Positions 41,936 to 51,048 of a stretch of DNA of 62,328 nt are shown here, one piece after another. The stretch's first letter is position 1, and each line of letters starts with the position of its first letter. The notes under the pieces were generated by a model. That model had not been told where the DNA came from. It was given only the letters and a program-made list of their open reading frames with translations, and made no database searches. Location: assembly GCA_900545655.1 (NCBI GenBank), contig UQZY01000006.1, positions 1 to 62,328 on the forward strand, written 5' to 3'. Source of the DNA: an uncultured Oscillospiraceae bacterium (GTDB lineage: Bacteria > Bacillota > Clostridia > Oscillospirales > Acutalibacteraceae). A program made the position numbers and the translations under genes.

Positions 41936-43528
41936 ATGGGAAAACAGATTTTATTTGACGATAACGCAAAGGACAGGCTTCTTTCCGGTATGAATAAGGC
42001 GGCGGATGCCATTACCTGTACTTATGGACCTAAGGGAAGAAACACCGCATTTACTCAGCAGTATGATGTTCCGCTCGTAACAAATGACGGTTACACTATA
42101 GCAAACCAAATTACATTGTCCGACACTTTTGAAAACATGGGCGCACAGATACTTATTGAAGCGGCAAAAAAATCAAACGAGCTTTCAGGTGACGGAACAA
42201 CGGCTTCAATTGTTATAGCAAAAGAGATAATCAATGAAGCATATAAAAATATCGCCGCAGGAGCAAATCCCGTGTTTTTAAAAAAAGGAATGGAAAAGGC
42301 GGCTTTTGTTGTAAAAGAAAAGCTTTACGGCTCTGCTGTGAAGGATATCGATAATGACATCATTAATTCCGTTGCAACTGTTTCGGGAGGAAATGACCCG
42401 GAGATAGGTAAAATAATCTCAGATATTTTTAAAGAACTCGGCTCAGACTGCGTTGTCACCGTCGAAGATACGCAAATGGCTGAAACATCGTATAATATTT
42501 CCCACGGCTGCCGCATTGAAAGCGGTTATCTTTCAAGATATTTTCTGACAGATGATAAAAAAAATATCGGTGAGTATAAGGCACCGTATATCTTTGTCGT
42601 AAATGATGAAATTAAAGAGATAAAACAGGTATACAAGCTCCTTGAGGATACTGTAAAGCATGACGCTTCTCTTATAATCATAGCAAAATCCGTTGAGGGA
42701 GAAGCACTCTCCGCAATAGCAAAAAACGCCGAAAAGGGGATTGTAAAGGTTGCCGCAATAAAGGCTCCCGGATACGGAGATACAAGAGACAGAAATCTTC
42801 AATGTATTGCAGCTATCACCGGTGCGACGCTTGTTGACCCCGCACTTGACATGAGACCCGAAAACTGTGATTTGTCCTGCTGCGGTAAAGCCGGAAAAGT
42901 TATTGTTGAAAAAGAAACAACAACCATCGAAAAACCGGCATCTCCGGAAAACGAAACGGTTAAAACACTTAAAAGACAAATTGAAAAAAAACTTGAAACC
43001 GAAATACATGAATACGAGTATGAAAAGCTTTCCGCATCACTCGGTATACTTAACTGCGCCATGGCTGTAATTTCGGTCGGAGGGATATCGGAGCTTGAGA
43101 TGTTTGAGCGCAAGTACAGGATAGAGGACGCCCTGAATGCCGCAAAACACGCTGCAAAGAGCGGTGTACTTCCGGGAGGAGGAAAGGCACTTCTTTGCTG
43201 TATACCGGAGGTTAAAGAGCTTGCCGACATCCTTTCAGGAGACGAGAGAACAGGAGCCTTGGTTATACTTAACTCTCTCAGTGCTCCAATTAAAAAGATT
43301 GCCGAAAACTGCGGTGACTCGGGAGCGGTTATTATAAATACTATTCTTGAAAAAGACAAATTTGAATTCGGATATGACGCAGGCAGTGAAACCTTCGGTG
43401 ACCTTTTCAAACTTAAGGTGCTTGATCCCGTGGATGTTGTCTTTAATTCCTTTTCTACGGCTGCAAGTATAGCCAGAACTTATATAACAACAGGAGCGGC
43501 AATTTCAGAAAAGAAAAAAGGAGAGTAA
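41936..43528 (+). CDS. Divergent GroEL-type chaperonin paralogue in a corrinoid operon
   Basis: A 530-residue group I chaperonin. ATPase residues are kept: TYGPKGRN, VTNDGYTIA (Asp52 equivalent), SGDGTTAS (Asp87 equivalent) and KYRIEDALNA (Asp398 equivalent). The apical domain retains SGYLSRYF and IIAKSVEGEALSAI, so GroES binding is possible. Differences from housekeeping GroEL: no GGM tail (ends ISEKKKGE), a shortened loop before the second intermediate segment, and many Cys (e.g. CDLSCC). No groES is next to it; instead a corrinoid protein gene begins 6 bases later. A chaperone dedicated to corrinoid proteins is inferred. Confidence 0.88.
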   Translation: MGKQILFDDNAKDRLLSGMNKAADAITCTYGPKGRNTAFTQQYDVPLVTNDGYTIANQITLSDTFENMGAQILIEAAKKSNELSGDGTTASIVIAKEIINEAYKNIAAGANPVFLKKGMEKAAFVVKEKLYGSAVKDIDNDIINSVATVSGGNDPEIGKIISDIFKELGSDCVVTVEDTQMAETSYNISHGCRIESGYLSRYFLTDDKKNIGEYKAPYIFVVNDEIKEIKQVYKLLEDTVKHDASLIIIAKSVEGEALSAIAKNAEKGIVKVAAIKAPGYGDTRDRNLQCIAAITGATLVDPALDMRPENCDLSCCGKAGKVIVEKETTTIEKPASPENETVKTLKRQIEKKLETEIHEYEYEKLSASLGILNCAMAVISVGGISELEMFERKYRIEDALNAAKHAAKSGVLPGGGKALLCCIPEVKELADILSGDERTGALVILNSLSAPIKKIAENCGDSGAVIINTILEKDKFEFGYDAGSETFGDLFKLKVLDPVDVVFNSFSTAASIARTYITTGAAISEKKKGE

Positions 43529-43534
43529 TCTCTG

Positions 43535-44167
43535 ATGAAAATGAACTTTATTGAGGAAATAATTGAAAAAGGAAAAAGTAAGCAGATTATTTCCGCCGTA
43601 AAAGAAGAACTCGAAAACGGCACGGATCCTGTTTCACTTATAAACCTCATGACAGAAGCAATGAAGACTGTCGGTTACAATTTTCAAAAAGGAAGCATAC
43701 AAATTTCCGATATGTTTTCTTCTGCCCAAACCATGAAAAAAGGCATAAAATTTGTCACGCAGTTTATTCCCGGTAAAAGCGGAGAGTATATCGGCACAGC
43801 CGTTGTGGGAATGGCAAAGGGAGACCTTCACGACATCGGTAAAGGACTCGTTGTCACAATGCTTGAGAGCGTAGGAATAAAGGTTATCGACCTCGGTATA
43901 GATGTATCGCCGGATATGTTTGCGGACGCTGTCAGAAATAACCCGGATGTAAAAATCCTTGCCGTTTCATCCTCCATGGAGTCATCTGTCACGGAGATAA
44001 AAAATACCGTTGATTACCTAAAAAAAGAAAAACTCCGCGACAGAGTAAAAATCATTGTCGGCGGAGCTGCGGTAAACCTTGAAACAGTCGAGCTTACGGG
44101 CGCAGATGCATACGGCGCAACCGCAACACTCACTGCTGTTCTTGCAAAGGATTATTTATTGAATTGA
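43535..44167 (+). CDS. Corrinoid-binding methyl-carrier protein (MtbC/MtgC-like), first copy
   Basis: A 210-residue protein of the methanogenesis-type corrinoid family: a helical cap (residues ~1-90) and a Rossmann B12 domain with the cobalt-binding GDLHDIGKG (His about residue 104), VIDLGIDVSPD and IIVGGAAVN. It would carry a methyl group on Co between two methyltransferases. The cap starts later than in the 47832 copy and lacks some acidic residues, so the two copies are not interchangeable. Convergent with the PucR gene, 12 bases between stops. Confidence 0.88.
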   Translation: MKMNFIEEIIEKGKSKQIISAVKEELENGTDPVSLINLMTEAMKTVGYNFQKGSIQISDMFSSAQTMKKGIKFVTQFIPGKSGEYIGTAVVGMAKGDLHDIGKGLVVTMLESVGIKVIDLGIDVSPDMFADAVRNNPDVKILAVSSSMESSVTEIKNTVDYLKKEKLRDRVKIIVGGAAVNLETVELTGADAYGATATLTAVLAKDYLLN

Positions 44168-44179
44168 TAATTTTTAAAA

Positions 44180-45802
44180 TCAGTTTTCTTCTTCCGCAGG
44201 ATTTCGGTTCGACTTTTCAAAGCCAAAGCCCATCCGCTCAAGTATCCAGAAGGATAGAACCAGATAAATATGCATCTCACGGTCGTTAAAATCAATTTCG
44301 CATATCTCCTGAATCCTGTCAATTCTTCTTATCAGCGTTGTTCTGTGTATAAACATCTCGTCTGCGGTATGAGTTGAATTACAGTTGTTTGAAAGATAAC
44401 ACCTGAGTGTTGCGAGAAAGTCGGTACCGTTTTTCCTGTCATAATCAATGAGCTTTCTAACGCCCGAGAAAATTAGCTGATCGTAGCTGAACTCACCGAC
44501 AATTCTATCGTACATATAATCAAGCGCATAATCGGTAAATTTAAAATACCAGTTATTCGGACTGCACTTTTGTCCTATCTTCAGAGCCGTTTCAGCCTGA
44601 AGAAGATAAGAGGGCAGTTTTTTCAGGTCTCTGAATTCATCCGAAACGCCCGCTTTACACACAAAGTCACGAACAATATAAGCAAGTACATGGAAGAACT
44701 TTCTCTCGTCCTTTGAATTGTTTTTTATTGAGTGGTTAAACACCCATATTATTTCCTCGTCATGGATGATTGCACATGAGTTAGACCATGTTTCTTCAAG
44801 CTTGCCGCAGATATACTCGGTTATTTCGTCCCAGTTTGCATTTTTGAAGAAGCTGAACTTTACAACGGTATATCTGTCTGTTTCGCTCCATCCGTAATTT
44901 TGCAGAATAAGTCCGGAATCGGTTGTGTCGATACCGTGCGGATCAAGCAGCATGCTTTTAATAAGAGAATGAAGCTTGTCTGTCGTACTTTTTATAAGCG
45001 GGTCCTCAGTATAACGCAGATAAATCTGCTTAAGATATGCGAAATAAACTCTGAGAAGCTGTAAAAGACCCTCGTCGGGTTCATCATTGTATCTCTTTAA
45101 GGGGACCATGACTCTGGCGATATATCTTACATCACTGAAAATATTCAAGCATAAAAATTCCTGCCCAAAGCCGTCACAATACACGTATGTGTCAACATTC
45201 TTTGAGGTGGAATGGTATTCCTGGTCCGCGATAAGCTCGTTTGCATAATCAACCGAAAGTGAATGAGCAAAATTTGATTTATAAAGGGCATTGTCAGCCT
45301 TTTCGTTTATCTCGTCATTCTTTAAAAAATCATAATTCTTCTTTGAGGAAAGAGAGAGGAATGAAAGATTCCTTGTGAGAATGAATATCGGTTCTCTTAT
45401 AACCTTTTCGGCAAGCGCACCGAACTCATCAAGCGGAAATCTCAGCGTAATACCATCTTTTAGCTGACAGTCCCAATCCTGAAGCCTGTTAATTGCATCC
45501 GAAACAATCTCAAAAAGCTCTATCTCGTCTTTTATTCCGTCAAAGATTGCATAGTCGCAGTTTCTCGGAAGAAAGTCAAAGTCAGCAGCATCCGAATTTA
45601 TAAAGATAAATGATACCGGTTTCTTACTGACAACCGGTTTATTTATTTTTTTGCAGTCGACAAGATATACGTTGCCCAGCTCTGTTTTACCGCTGAAAAC
45701 ACGTATTTTTTTAATCTGCAACTTATCGGACGGTGCTTTTTTCGTTATCATCCTATAGTCCTTGGCAAGCTGATAAAACAAAATTGATGAAGTAATAACC
45801 AT
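44180..45802 (-). CDS. PucR-like transcriptional regulator of the corrinoid locus
   Basis: A 540-residue protein. The C-terminal ~60 residues are the PucR HTH_30 domain (FLATLRCYLSNNCNSTHTADEMFIHRTTLIRRIDR, split: ...NCNSTHTADEM, then HRTTLIRRI). The N-terminal region has a PucR-type sensory fold with no catalytic motif recognised. Regulators of this shape often sit beside MttB-family and corrinoid genes in Clostridia. It is encoded 15 bases after the RACo gene, so activator protein and regulator are made together, and it probably controls the flanking corrinoid operons. Confidence 0.78.
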   Translation of the reverse strand: MVITSSILFYQLAKDYRMITKKAPSDKLQIKKIRVFSGKTELGNVYLVDCKKINKPVVSKKPVSFIFINSDAADFDFLPRNCDYAIFDGIKDEIELFEIVSDAINRLQDWDCQLKDGITLRFPLDEFGALAEKVIREPIFILTRNLSFLSLSSKKNYDFLKNDEINEKADNALYKSNFAHSLSVDYANELIADQEYHSTSKNVDTYVYCDGFGQEFLCLNIFSDVRYIARVMVPLKRYNDEPDEGLLQLLRVYFAYLKQIYLRYTEDPLIKSTTDKLHSLIKSMLLDPHGIDTTDSGLILQNYGWSETDRYTVVKFSFFKNANWDEITEYICGKLEETWSNSCAIIHDEEIIWVFNHSIKNNSKDERKFFHVLAYIVRDFVCKAGVSDEFRDLKKLPSYLLQAETALKIGQKCSPNNWYFKFTDYALDYMYDRIVGEFSYDQLIFSGVRKLIDYDRKNGTDFLATLRCYLSNNCNSTHTADEMFIHRTTLIRRIDRIQEICEIDFNDREMHIYLVLSFWILERMGFGFEKSNRNPAEEEN

Positions 45803-45817
45803 AAATATTTCCTTACC

Positions 45818-47569
45818 TTAAAAATCAAGCTGAGAAATGAATTTTGACTGGAACTGCGGATGAGTAGCAAGCTCGATAAACTCGGTTCTTCTTGAAACCT
45901 CTTCGGATTTTTTCCATTTTTCATCAGAAAGGAGACAAACGGTTGCACCTCGTCCGGCAGCATTTCCTACAGGCTTTATCTTTGAAAGGAGAGTGGGAGG
46001 AAGCATTTTTATTCCGCACATGCTCTCGGGCTTCATATAATTACCGAATGCACCTGCTATAAGGACGGATTGAATATCCTCATAGGTGAGCGATAATGCT
46101 TCGGTCATTATCTCGATGCCGGCAGCAATTGCGCCCTTTGCAAGCTGGACCTCACGAACGTCCTTTTGAGTTACGTATACCTCGGGCGCAATTACGAAGA
46201 CGTTTATCCCGTCAACGGTTTGAAGTCTGTCATAAAGAGGCCCGTCTTCGGGGTATCTGCGGTTAAACCTTCCGCTCGGTAGAATGATACCCTCACTAAG
46301 CATAAGCGTTATAATATCAATTAATCCGGAGCCGCAGATACCCGCTGCCGGCAAACTTTCAATAGTTGAATACTTTAATTCGTTTTTCTCCATCCACACA
46401 TGATCTATCGCTCCCGGAGCGCCACGCATACCTTTTTCAATCTTTGCGCCTTCAAAAGCGGGACCCGATGCCGTCGAGCAGGCAACCCATCTTTCCTTTG
46501 TTCCGAGAACCATTTCCCCGTTTGTACCTATGTCAAGAAGAAGGGTTGGCTTTTCCGAGTTATAAAACTCTGTCGCAACAATTGCACTTACGGTATCGGC
46601 TCCGATAAATCCGGCAATAACCGGAAGAAGAAGAAACTTTGCATTTTTATTTGCATTTTTTAGATAATCCGAAGCGGCGAGTACCATCTGACTGTTCTCT
46701 GAGGGAGTATATGGAACGTTAACAAGTGACAGGGGATTTATTCCGGCAAAGATATGGTGCATACAGGTATTTCCCACAACCGAAACAACATAAACCTCCT
46801 CGGGTCTTTTTTTATTCTTTTTAAGAATTTTCTCAGCAAGCTCATCAACCTGCTCGTTCACACATTTCTTTATTTCGGAAACTCCGTGTTCCATGGCATA
46901 GAGACATCTTGAAACAACGTCTCCGCCGTACCTTACCTGTCTGTTAAGATCCCCGGCGGAATCTATTTGTTTTCCGGTTTTAAGGTCTGTGAGGTAACAG
47001 GCGATGGTGGTTGTACCCACATCATATGAAAGGCCGAGAGGGTGAACGTCCTCTTTTAAAACGTCCAGAAGAATATTTTCAAAGAACACTCCGTAAACCT
47101 CAAAAATATCCTCCGCAAAAATTTCCGACATACTGGTGAGAACGGAAACGGAATTAAAGGTTATACCGTCAAGTGAGAACTGCTCGTAGCATGCGGCTCT
47201 GAATCTTTCAAAGTCGGATCTTACATCTCCGACCTTTGCCTCTGGGACAGAGAGCTTCAACACGCGTATTCCCGGTTTAAAATCCGTAACAACTATCTCG
47301 GAATCAATAAGTATATTTTCTTTTTCCGTATCCTTTTCTTTTTTAAGGGTAACGGTCATATCCCTGTCAACCCTGGTTGTACAGGCTTTGAGCGAGACGG
47401 TTTTGTTGTCGTCATAGGTTACATCCACCATACATTTCCCGCAGGTTCCGTTGCCGCCGCACGGGTATTCAAAGCCCAGCTCCAGCATCCTTTCGGCATC
47501 CATAATTGTTGCGTTTTCAGGAACACTTACAGAGAGGTTGTCAGGCATAAAAGTTACGGTATAATTCAT
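45818..47569 (-). CDS. RACo-type reductive activator of corrinoid proteins
   Basis: Start at ATG 47569 (AAAGGACG upstream), 583 residues. N-terminal [2Fe-2S] ferredoxin domain with CGGNGTCGKC and a later KACTT; a middle/linker domain to about 190; then an ASKHA ATPase fold with SYDVGTTTIACYL, LLDIGTNGEMVLG, GPAFEGAKI and IAGAFGNY. RACo proteins use ATP binding to return Co(II) corrinoid to active Co(I). Placement between two corrinoid operons fits exactly. Confidence 0.9.
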   Translation of the reverse strand: MNYTVTFMPDNLSVSVPENATIMDAERMLELGFEYPCGGNGTCGKCMVDVTYDDNKTVSLKACTTRVDRDMTVTLKKEKDTEKENILIDSEIVVTDFKPGIRVLKLSVPEAKVGDVRSDFERFRAACYEQFSLDGITFNSVSVLTSMSEIFAEDIFEVYGVFFENILLDVLKEDVHPLGLSYDVGTTTIACYLTDLKTGKQIDSAGDLNRQVRYGGDVVSRCLYAMEHGVSEIKKCVNEQVDELAEKILKKNKKRPEEVYVVSVVGNTCMHHIFAGINPLSLVNVPYTPSENSQMVLAASDYLKNANKNAKFLLLPVIAGFIGADTVSAIVATEFYNSEKPTLLLDIGTNGEMVLGTKERWVACSTASGPAFEGAKIEKGMRGAPGAIDHVWMEKNELKYSTIESLPAAGICGSGLIDIITLMLSEGIILPSGRFNRRYPEDGPLYDRLQTVDGINVFVIAPEVYVTQKDVREVQLAKGAIAAGIEIMTEALSLTYEDIQSVLIAGAFGNYMKPESMCGIKMLPPTLLSKIKPVGNAAGRGATVCLLSDEKWKKSEEVSRRTEFIELATHPQFQSKFISQLDF

Positions 47570-47679
47570 TAAAAAAACGTCCTTTCGAAGAAAAGAAGTA
47601 TGCACAAAAAAATAATAATATACACTGATTTTAGCATATCAAACGCATAAAATCCACTATTTATAAGGATTATTCAACT

Positions 47680-47696
47680 TGCTACACATTGTAGCA
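47680..47696. promoter_or_regulatory. Palindrome in the RACo/corrinoid divergent promoter region
   Basis: Perfect TGCTACA-CAT-TGTAGCA. It lies in the 262-base gap between two divergent operons, upstream of a likely extended -10 (TTGCTATACT, about 47715-47724) for the plus-strand genes. Good position for a dimeric regulator. A further hairpin GGAAGAT/ATCTTCC (about 47771-47794) lies in the corrinoid mRNA leader. Confidence 0.6.
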
Positions 47697-47831
47697 TACA
47701 CTTTTTCATTTTGCTATACTTTGAACGTATTTTTTTAAGATGAAATATGTTTTAATTAAATTACCGCAGGGGAAGATGTGTCTTTATCTTCCTCAAAAAA
47801 AACACAAAAAAAGTTTCAGGAGGATTTTTAA

Positions 47832-48470
47832 ATGAGCGACATGACTAAACTCAAGGAAGCTATGGGCGACCTTGACGAAGACGTTGTAGTTGAAATCATT
47901 GATCAGGTACTCGCCGACGGCGGAGCAGATGCTCAGGCTGCCGTAGATGCCTGTTCAGAAGGAATGAACATTGTCGGTGACAGATTCGGTGCAGGCGAGT
48001 ACTTCGTATCAGACCTTATCTATGCCGGCGAAATTATGACAGATGCTGTACAGAAGCTTTCTCCGGTACTTGCAGGCGACGAAAACACTGGAAAGTCCGA
48101 GAAGATTCTTCTTGCAACGGTAAAGGATGACCTTCACGACATCGGAAAGAACATCGTTAAAGCATTCTTTGAAGCAGCAGGCTTTGAAGTTGTTGACCTC
48201 GGAATAGATGTTCCTCCTGAGAAAATCGTAAACACGGCTAAGGAGCAGGGCATAAAGATCATTGCGCTTACGGGCGTTCTTACCCTCGCTCTTGATTCCA
48301 TGAAGGCAACCGTTGACGCTTTCATAGCTGCAGGCATGAGAGATGACGTTAAAATTCTTATCGGCGGTAACCCTGTTTCTGCCGAGGCTTGCGAAAGCAT
48401 GAAGGCTGACGCCTGGGCTCATTCACCGGCTGATTCTGTAAACATCTGCAGGAATTGGGCAGGTATGTAA
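47832..48470 (+). CDS. Corrinoid-binding methyl-carrier protein, second copy
   Basis: A 212-residue protein with the same two-domain plan as the 43535 copy: cap domain with DRFGAGEYFVSDLIYAGEIM, then B12 domain with DDLHDIGKN (cobalt His about residue 104), VVDLGIDVPPEK and LIGGNPVS. RBS CAGGAGG is ideal and the leader is long, suggesting high expression. A pterin-type methyltransferase starts 2 bases after the stop, its likely partner. Confidence 0.92.
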   Translation: MSDMTKLKEAMGDLDEDVVVEIIDQVLADGGADAQAAVDACSEGMNIVGDRFGAGEYFVSDLIYAGEIMTDAVQKLSPVLAGDENTGKSEKILLATVKDDLHDIGKNIVKAFFEAAGFEVVDLGIDVPPEKIVNTAKEQGIKIIALTGVLTLALDSMKATVDAFIAAGMRDDVKILIGGNPVSAEACESMKADAWAHSPADSVNICRNWAGM

Positions 48471-48472
48471 TA

Positions 48473-49282
48473 ATGATTGTTATTGGTGAAAAAATTAACG
48501 GCGCTATTCCGAAAACCGGTGAAGCTATTGCAAACCGTGACGCGGAGTATATCAAAAAACTGGTTATGGACCAGGAGGCGGCAGGTGCAGATTATCTTGA
48601 CGTATGTGCCGCTACGGATCCCGAGCTTGAGTATGACGCTCTTTGCTGGCTCATCGACACAGTTCAGGAGGTAAACACAAAGCCTATCTGTATTGACTCC
48701 CCGGACCCGAACATGCTTGTAAAGGTATTTCCAAAGATCAATAAACCGGGTCTTATAAACTCTATTTCCCTTGAGGGAAACAAGTGTGAAATACTTTTGC
48801 CGCTTCTTCGCGACAATCCGGAGTGGGGCGTAATAGCTCTCTGCTCATCGGATGACGGTGTTTCATACACGACCGAGTCAAAGGTAGATCTTGCATGCAA
48901 GCTTATCGAAAAAGCAGGAGAGTACGGAGTTACTCCCGACAGGATGCATATCGACCTTCTTGTCTTTGCGGTGTCCGCGGTTGCGGATTCATGTCAGACC
49001 TTCTGTGAGGCATGCAGAATTGTCAAGGAGAAGTATCCTACGGTAAACATCACCGAGGCTCTCTCAAACATTTCTTACGGCCTTCCTGTAAGAAAGTCTC
49101 TCAACATGGCTTTCCTTACTCTCTCCATGAATGCAGGACTTGATTCACTTATCGGTGACCCGCTTAACAGGGACGTAAAGGCATGCATGCTTGCAACGGA
49201 CGTTCTTCTTCAGAAGGACAGACATTGTCGTAAGTACTCGACAGCTTTCCGTAAGGGAGAGATAGGGCCTGTAAAAGCATAA
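48473..49282 (+). CDS. Methyltetrahydrofolate:corrinoid methyltransferase (pterin-binding)
   Basis: Start at ATG 48473, 269 residues. A pterin-binding TIM barrel: VIGEKINGAIPKTG, AGADYLDVCAAT, PICIDSPDP and NITEALSNISYGLP match the MtgA/AcsE/MetH-pterin family. It would move a methyl group between the corrinoid protein encoded just upstream and tetrahydrofolate. The substrate-specific partner methyltransferase (MttB, MtaB or MtvB type) is not encoded in the window. Confidence 0.9.
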   Translation: MIVIGEKINGAIPKTGEAIANRDAEYIKKLVMDQEAAGADYLDVCAATDPELEYDALCWLIDTVQEVNTKPICIDSPDPNMLVKVFPKINKPGLINSISLEGNKCEILLPLLRDNPEWGVIALCSSDDGVSYTTESKVDLACKLIEKAGEYGVTPDRMHIDLLVFAVSAVADSCQTFCEACRIVKEKYPTVNITEALSNISYGLPVRKSLNMAFLTLSMNAGLDSLIGDPLNRDVKACMLATDVLLQKDRHCRKYSTAFRKGEIGPVKA

Positions 49283-49397
49283 GAAAGCAGCGGCTTTCAA
49301 GTATTACATTTTTGTTAATTTGTTATGCCTGCTCTTGACTAAAACAGGGCAGGCGTGCAAAAATAATTTCGGAATTATTGAATTCACACTATATTTA

Positions 49398-49496
49398 TTC
49401 AGAGTAGGATTTTACGCGTTAAGTACCGTTGAAATGGGAAGTTGTTCTTCGGGCGAAGTGATTTATCACTGCGGTGTAAGGTCCGCATCCACTGCA
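49398..49496 (+). promoter_or_regulatory. Tetrahydrofolate (THF) riboswitch
   Basis: The stretch AGAGTAGGATTTTACGCGTT, then AAGT, a variable arm, GGGAAGTTGTTC, CGGGCGAAGTGAT, CACTGCGGTGTAAGG and CCGCATCC follows the conserved order of THF-I aptamers known upstream of folT and folE in Clostridia. Downstream, AACTTCTTC could pair with GAAGGAGG, the folT ribosome binding site, suggesting translational control. Confidence 0.85.
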
Positions 49497-49555
49497 ATAA
49501 GATGAACATAAAACTTCTTCTTGTGTGTGTGATACTTTGAAGGAGGTTTTATGTC

Positions 49556-50119
49556 ATGAAAAAATTTTTAAAAGAACAGTTCAAAATCAACACGGTTCAG
49601 GTCGTAACCATGGGTCTCCTTATTGCGATTGAGATTGTCCTCAACAGGTTTGCATCGTTCAATGTATGGAACCTAAAGATAGGACTTGCTTTCGTTCCCG
49701 TAATGCTTGCGGGAATGCTCATGGGACCTGTAAAAGCGGGTATAGTCGGAGCTGTAGCGGATTTTCTCGGGGCAATTATCTTTCCTATCGGAGCATATTT
49801 CCCGGGATTCACATTCGGCGCTTTCTTAAAGGGTGTCCTTTACGGTGCATTGCTTTACAAGAAGCAGTCCATTCTTAACCTTACGCTCACGGCTGTTATC
49901 GACCAGCTTGTTTTAAGTTTGTTTGTTACCTCCATTTGGATATCGATTCTTTTCGGTTCTCCTTATTGGGGTGTTGTATACTCAAGACTTGTTCAGGTAC
50001 TGCCTTTAACTCCGATAGAGCTCGTTATAGGAATTGTTTTAGCAAAATCGCTTATTAAACCGCTTAAGCCTTATATGGATTATTCGGTTAAAAAGAAAAA
50101 ACAAAAAGCAAATATTTAA
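49556..50119 (+). CDS. folT: Folate ECF transporter S component
   Basis: A 187-residue six-helix S component with RFASFNVWNLKIGLAFVPVM, MLMGPVKAGIVGAVADFLGA and PIGAYFPGFTFGAFLKG, hallmarks of FolT. It captures folate for a shared EcfAAT module (not in the window). Control by the THF riboswitch confirms the substrate class, and supply of folate suits the methyl-THF enzyme encoded 270 bases upstream. Confidence 0.92.
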   Translation: MKKFLKEQFKINTVQVVTMGLLIAIEIVLNRFASFNVWNLKIGLAFVPVMLAGMLMGPVKAGIVGAVADFLGAIIFPIGAYFPGFTFGAFLKGVLYGALLYKKQSILNLTLTAVIDQLVLSLFVTSIWISILFGSPYWGVVYSRLVQVLPLTPIELVIGIVLAKSLIKPLKPYMDYSVKKKKQKANI

Positions 50120-50168
50120 AAAAATGTTGGTTTCGTTCGCCAAAAAAAGAAAACCAACTCCAAAAACC

Positions 50169-50210
50169 GCAAAGGACCGCGCCTTTAACGACGTGGTCCT
50201 TTGCTTCTTT
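50169..50210. terminator. Terminator between folT and dapB
   Basis: Perfect arms GCAAAGGACC / GGTCCTTTGC around a 16-base loop, T-rich on the plus side and A-rich before it. A second, AT-rich hairpin (GTTGGTTT/AAACCAAC) lies just before, about 50126-50159. Confidence 0.8.
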
Positions 50211-50248
50211 ATTTCTGAGTTTATAAATATATAAAATTGAAAATAAAA

Positions 50249-51010
50249 TCAGCCGATCATTTCCTTCATCGAGTACATGCCGGGCTCCCTGTTCTTAATA
50301 AAGGCAGCGGCATTGAGCGCACCCGTGGCAAAAATTTCTTTCGACATAGCAGTATGTGAAATCTTTAAAATTTCATCTTTTCCGCCGAAGATGACCTCGT
50401 GTTCACCGACAATCGTACCCGCGCGAACGCTGTGGATACCTATCTCGTTTTGAGGCCTTTTTTCACGTTTTAAGTGTCTGTCGTACTCATAGTCAACGTT
50501 TTCGTCCAGCACCGATGAAATCTCATTTGCAATCATAAGAGCCGTTCCGCTGGGCGCGTCAAGCTTCTGATTATGGTGCTGTTCGATTATTTCAATATTG
50601 AAGTCGGGATAGAGGAGAGTCGCTGCTTTCTTTGCAAGCTCACAGAGAAGATTTACTCCGATTGACATATTGGCCGTATAGAAAACAGGTATAACCTCAG
50701 ACGCCGCATGGATATCATCTGCCTGTATTTCGGTAAGGCCCGTGGTAGCAATGACAACGGGAAGCTTCCTTGAAACAGCATATCTTAAAACTCCGTCAAG
50801 AGCAGAGGGATGGGAAAAGTCGATAATAACGTCCGCCTTCACGTTAACGTCTTCAATTTTTGAAAACACGGGAAAGCTCGTAGGAAAGTCGTTGCTGTCA
50901 CGGAAGGCGTCAACGCCGGCAACGATTTTGCAGTCGTCCCTTTGTGCTACGGAGTTCATGATGACTCTGCCCATTTTTCCGAGATATCCGTTTAAAATAA
51001 TTTCCGTCAT
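50249..51010 (-). CDS. dapB: 4-hydroxy-tetrahydrodipicolinate reductase
   Basis: A 253-residue NAD(P)-dependent enzyme: NGYLGKMGRVI nucleotide loop, IDFSHPSAL, and the catalytic/substrate block IIEQHHNQKLDAPSGTA. It reduces the DapA product on the lysine and meso-diaminopimelate route. Last gene of asd-dapA-dapB on the minus strand. Confidence 0.95.
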   Translation of the reverse strand: MTEIILNGYLGKMGRVIMNSVAQRDDCKIVAGVDAFRDSNDFPTSFPVFSKIEDVNVKADVIIDFSHPSALDGVLRYAVSRKLPVVIATTGLTEIQADDIHAASEVIPVFYTANMSIGVNLLCELAKKAATLLYPDFNIEIIEQHHNQKLDAPSGTALMIANEISSVLDENVDYEYDRHLKREKRPQNEIGIHSVRAGTIVGEHEVIFGGKDEILKISHTAMSKEIFATGALNAAAFIKNREPGMYSMKEMIG

Positions 51011-51048
51011 TTTAACTCAAACCTTTTTAACAAAATTCGCCCTGCTTA

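Noticed and set aside
42799..43410. 203-codon minus-strand frame inside the chaperonin gene
   Set aside because: Shadow of a well-conserved GroEL gene; Ser/Ile-rich composition typical of antisense frames.
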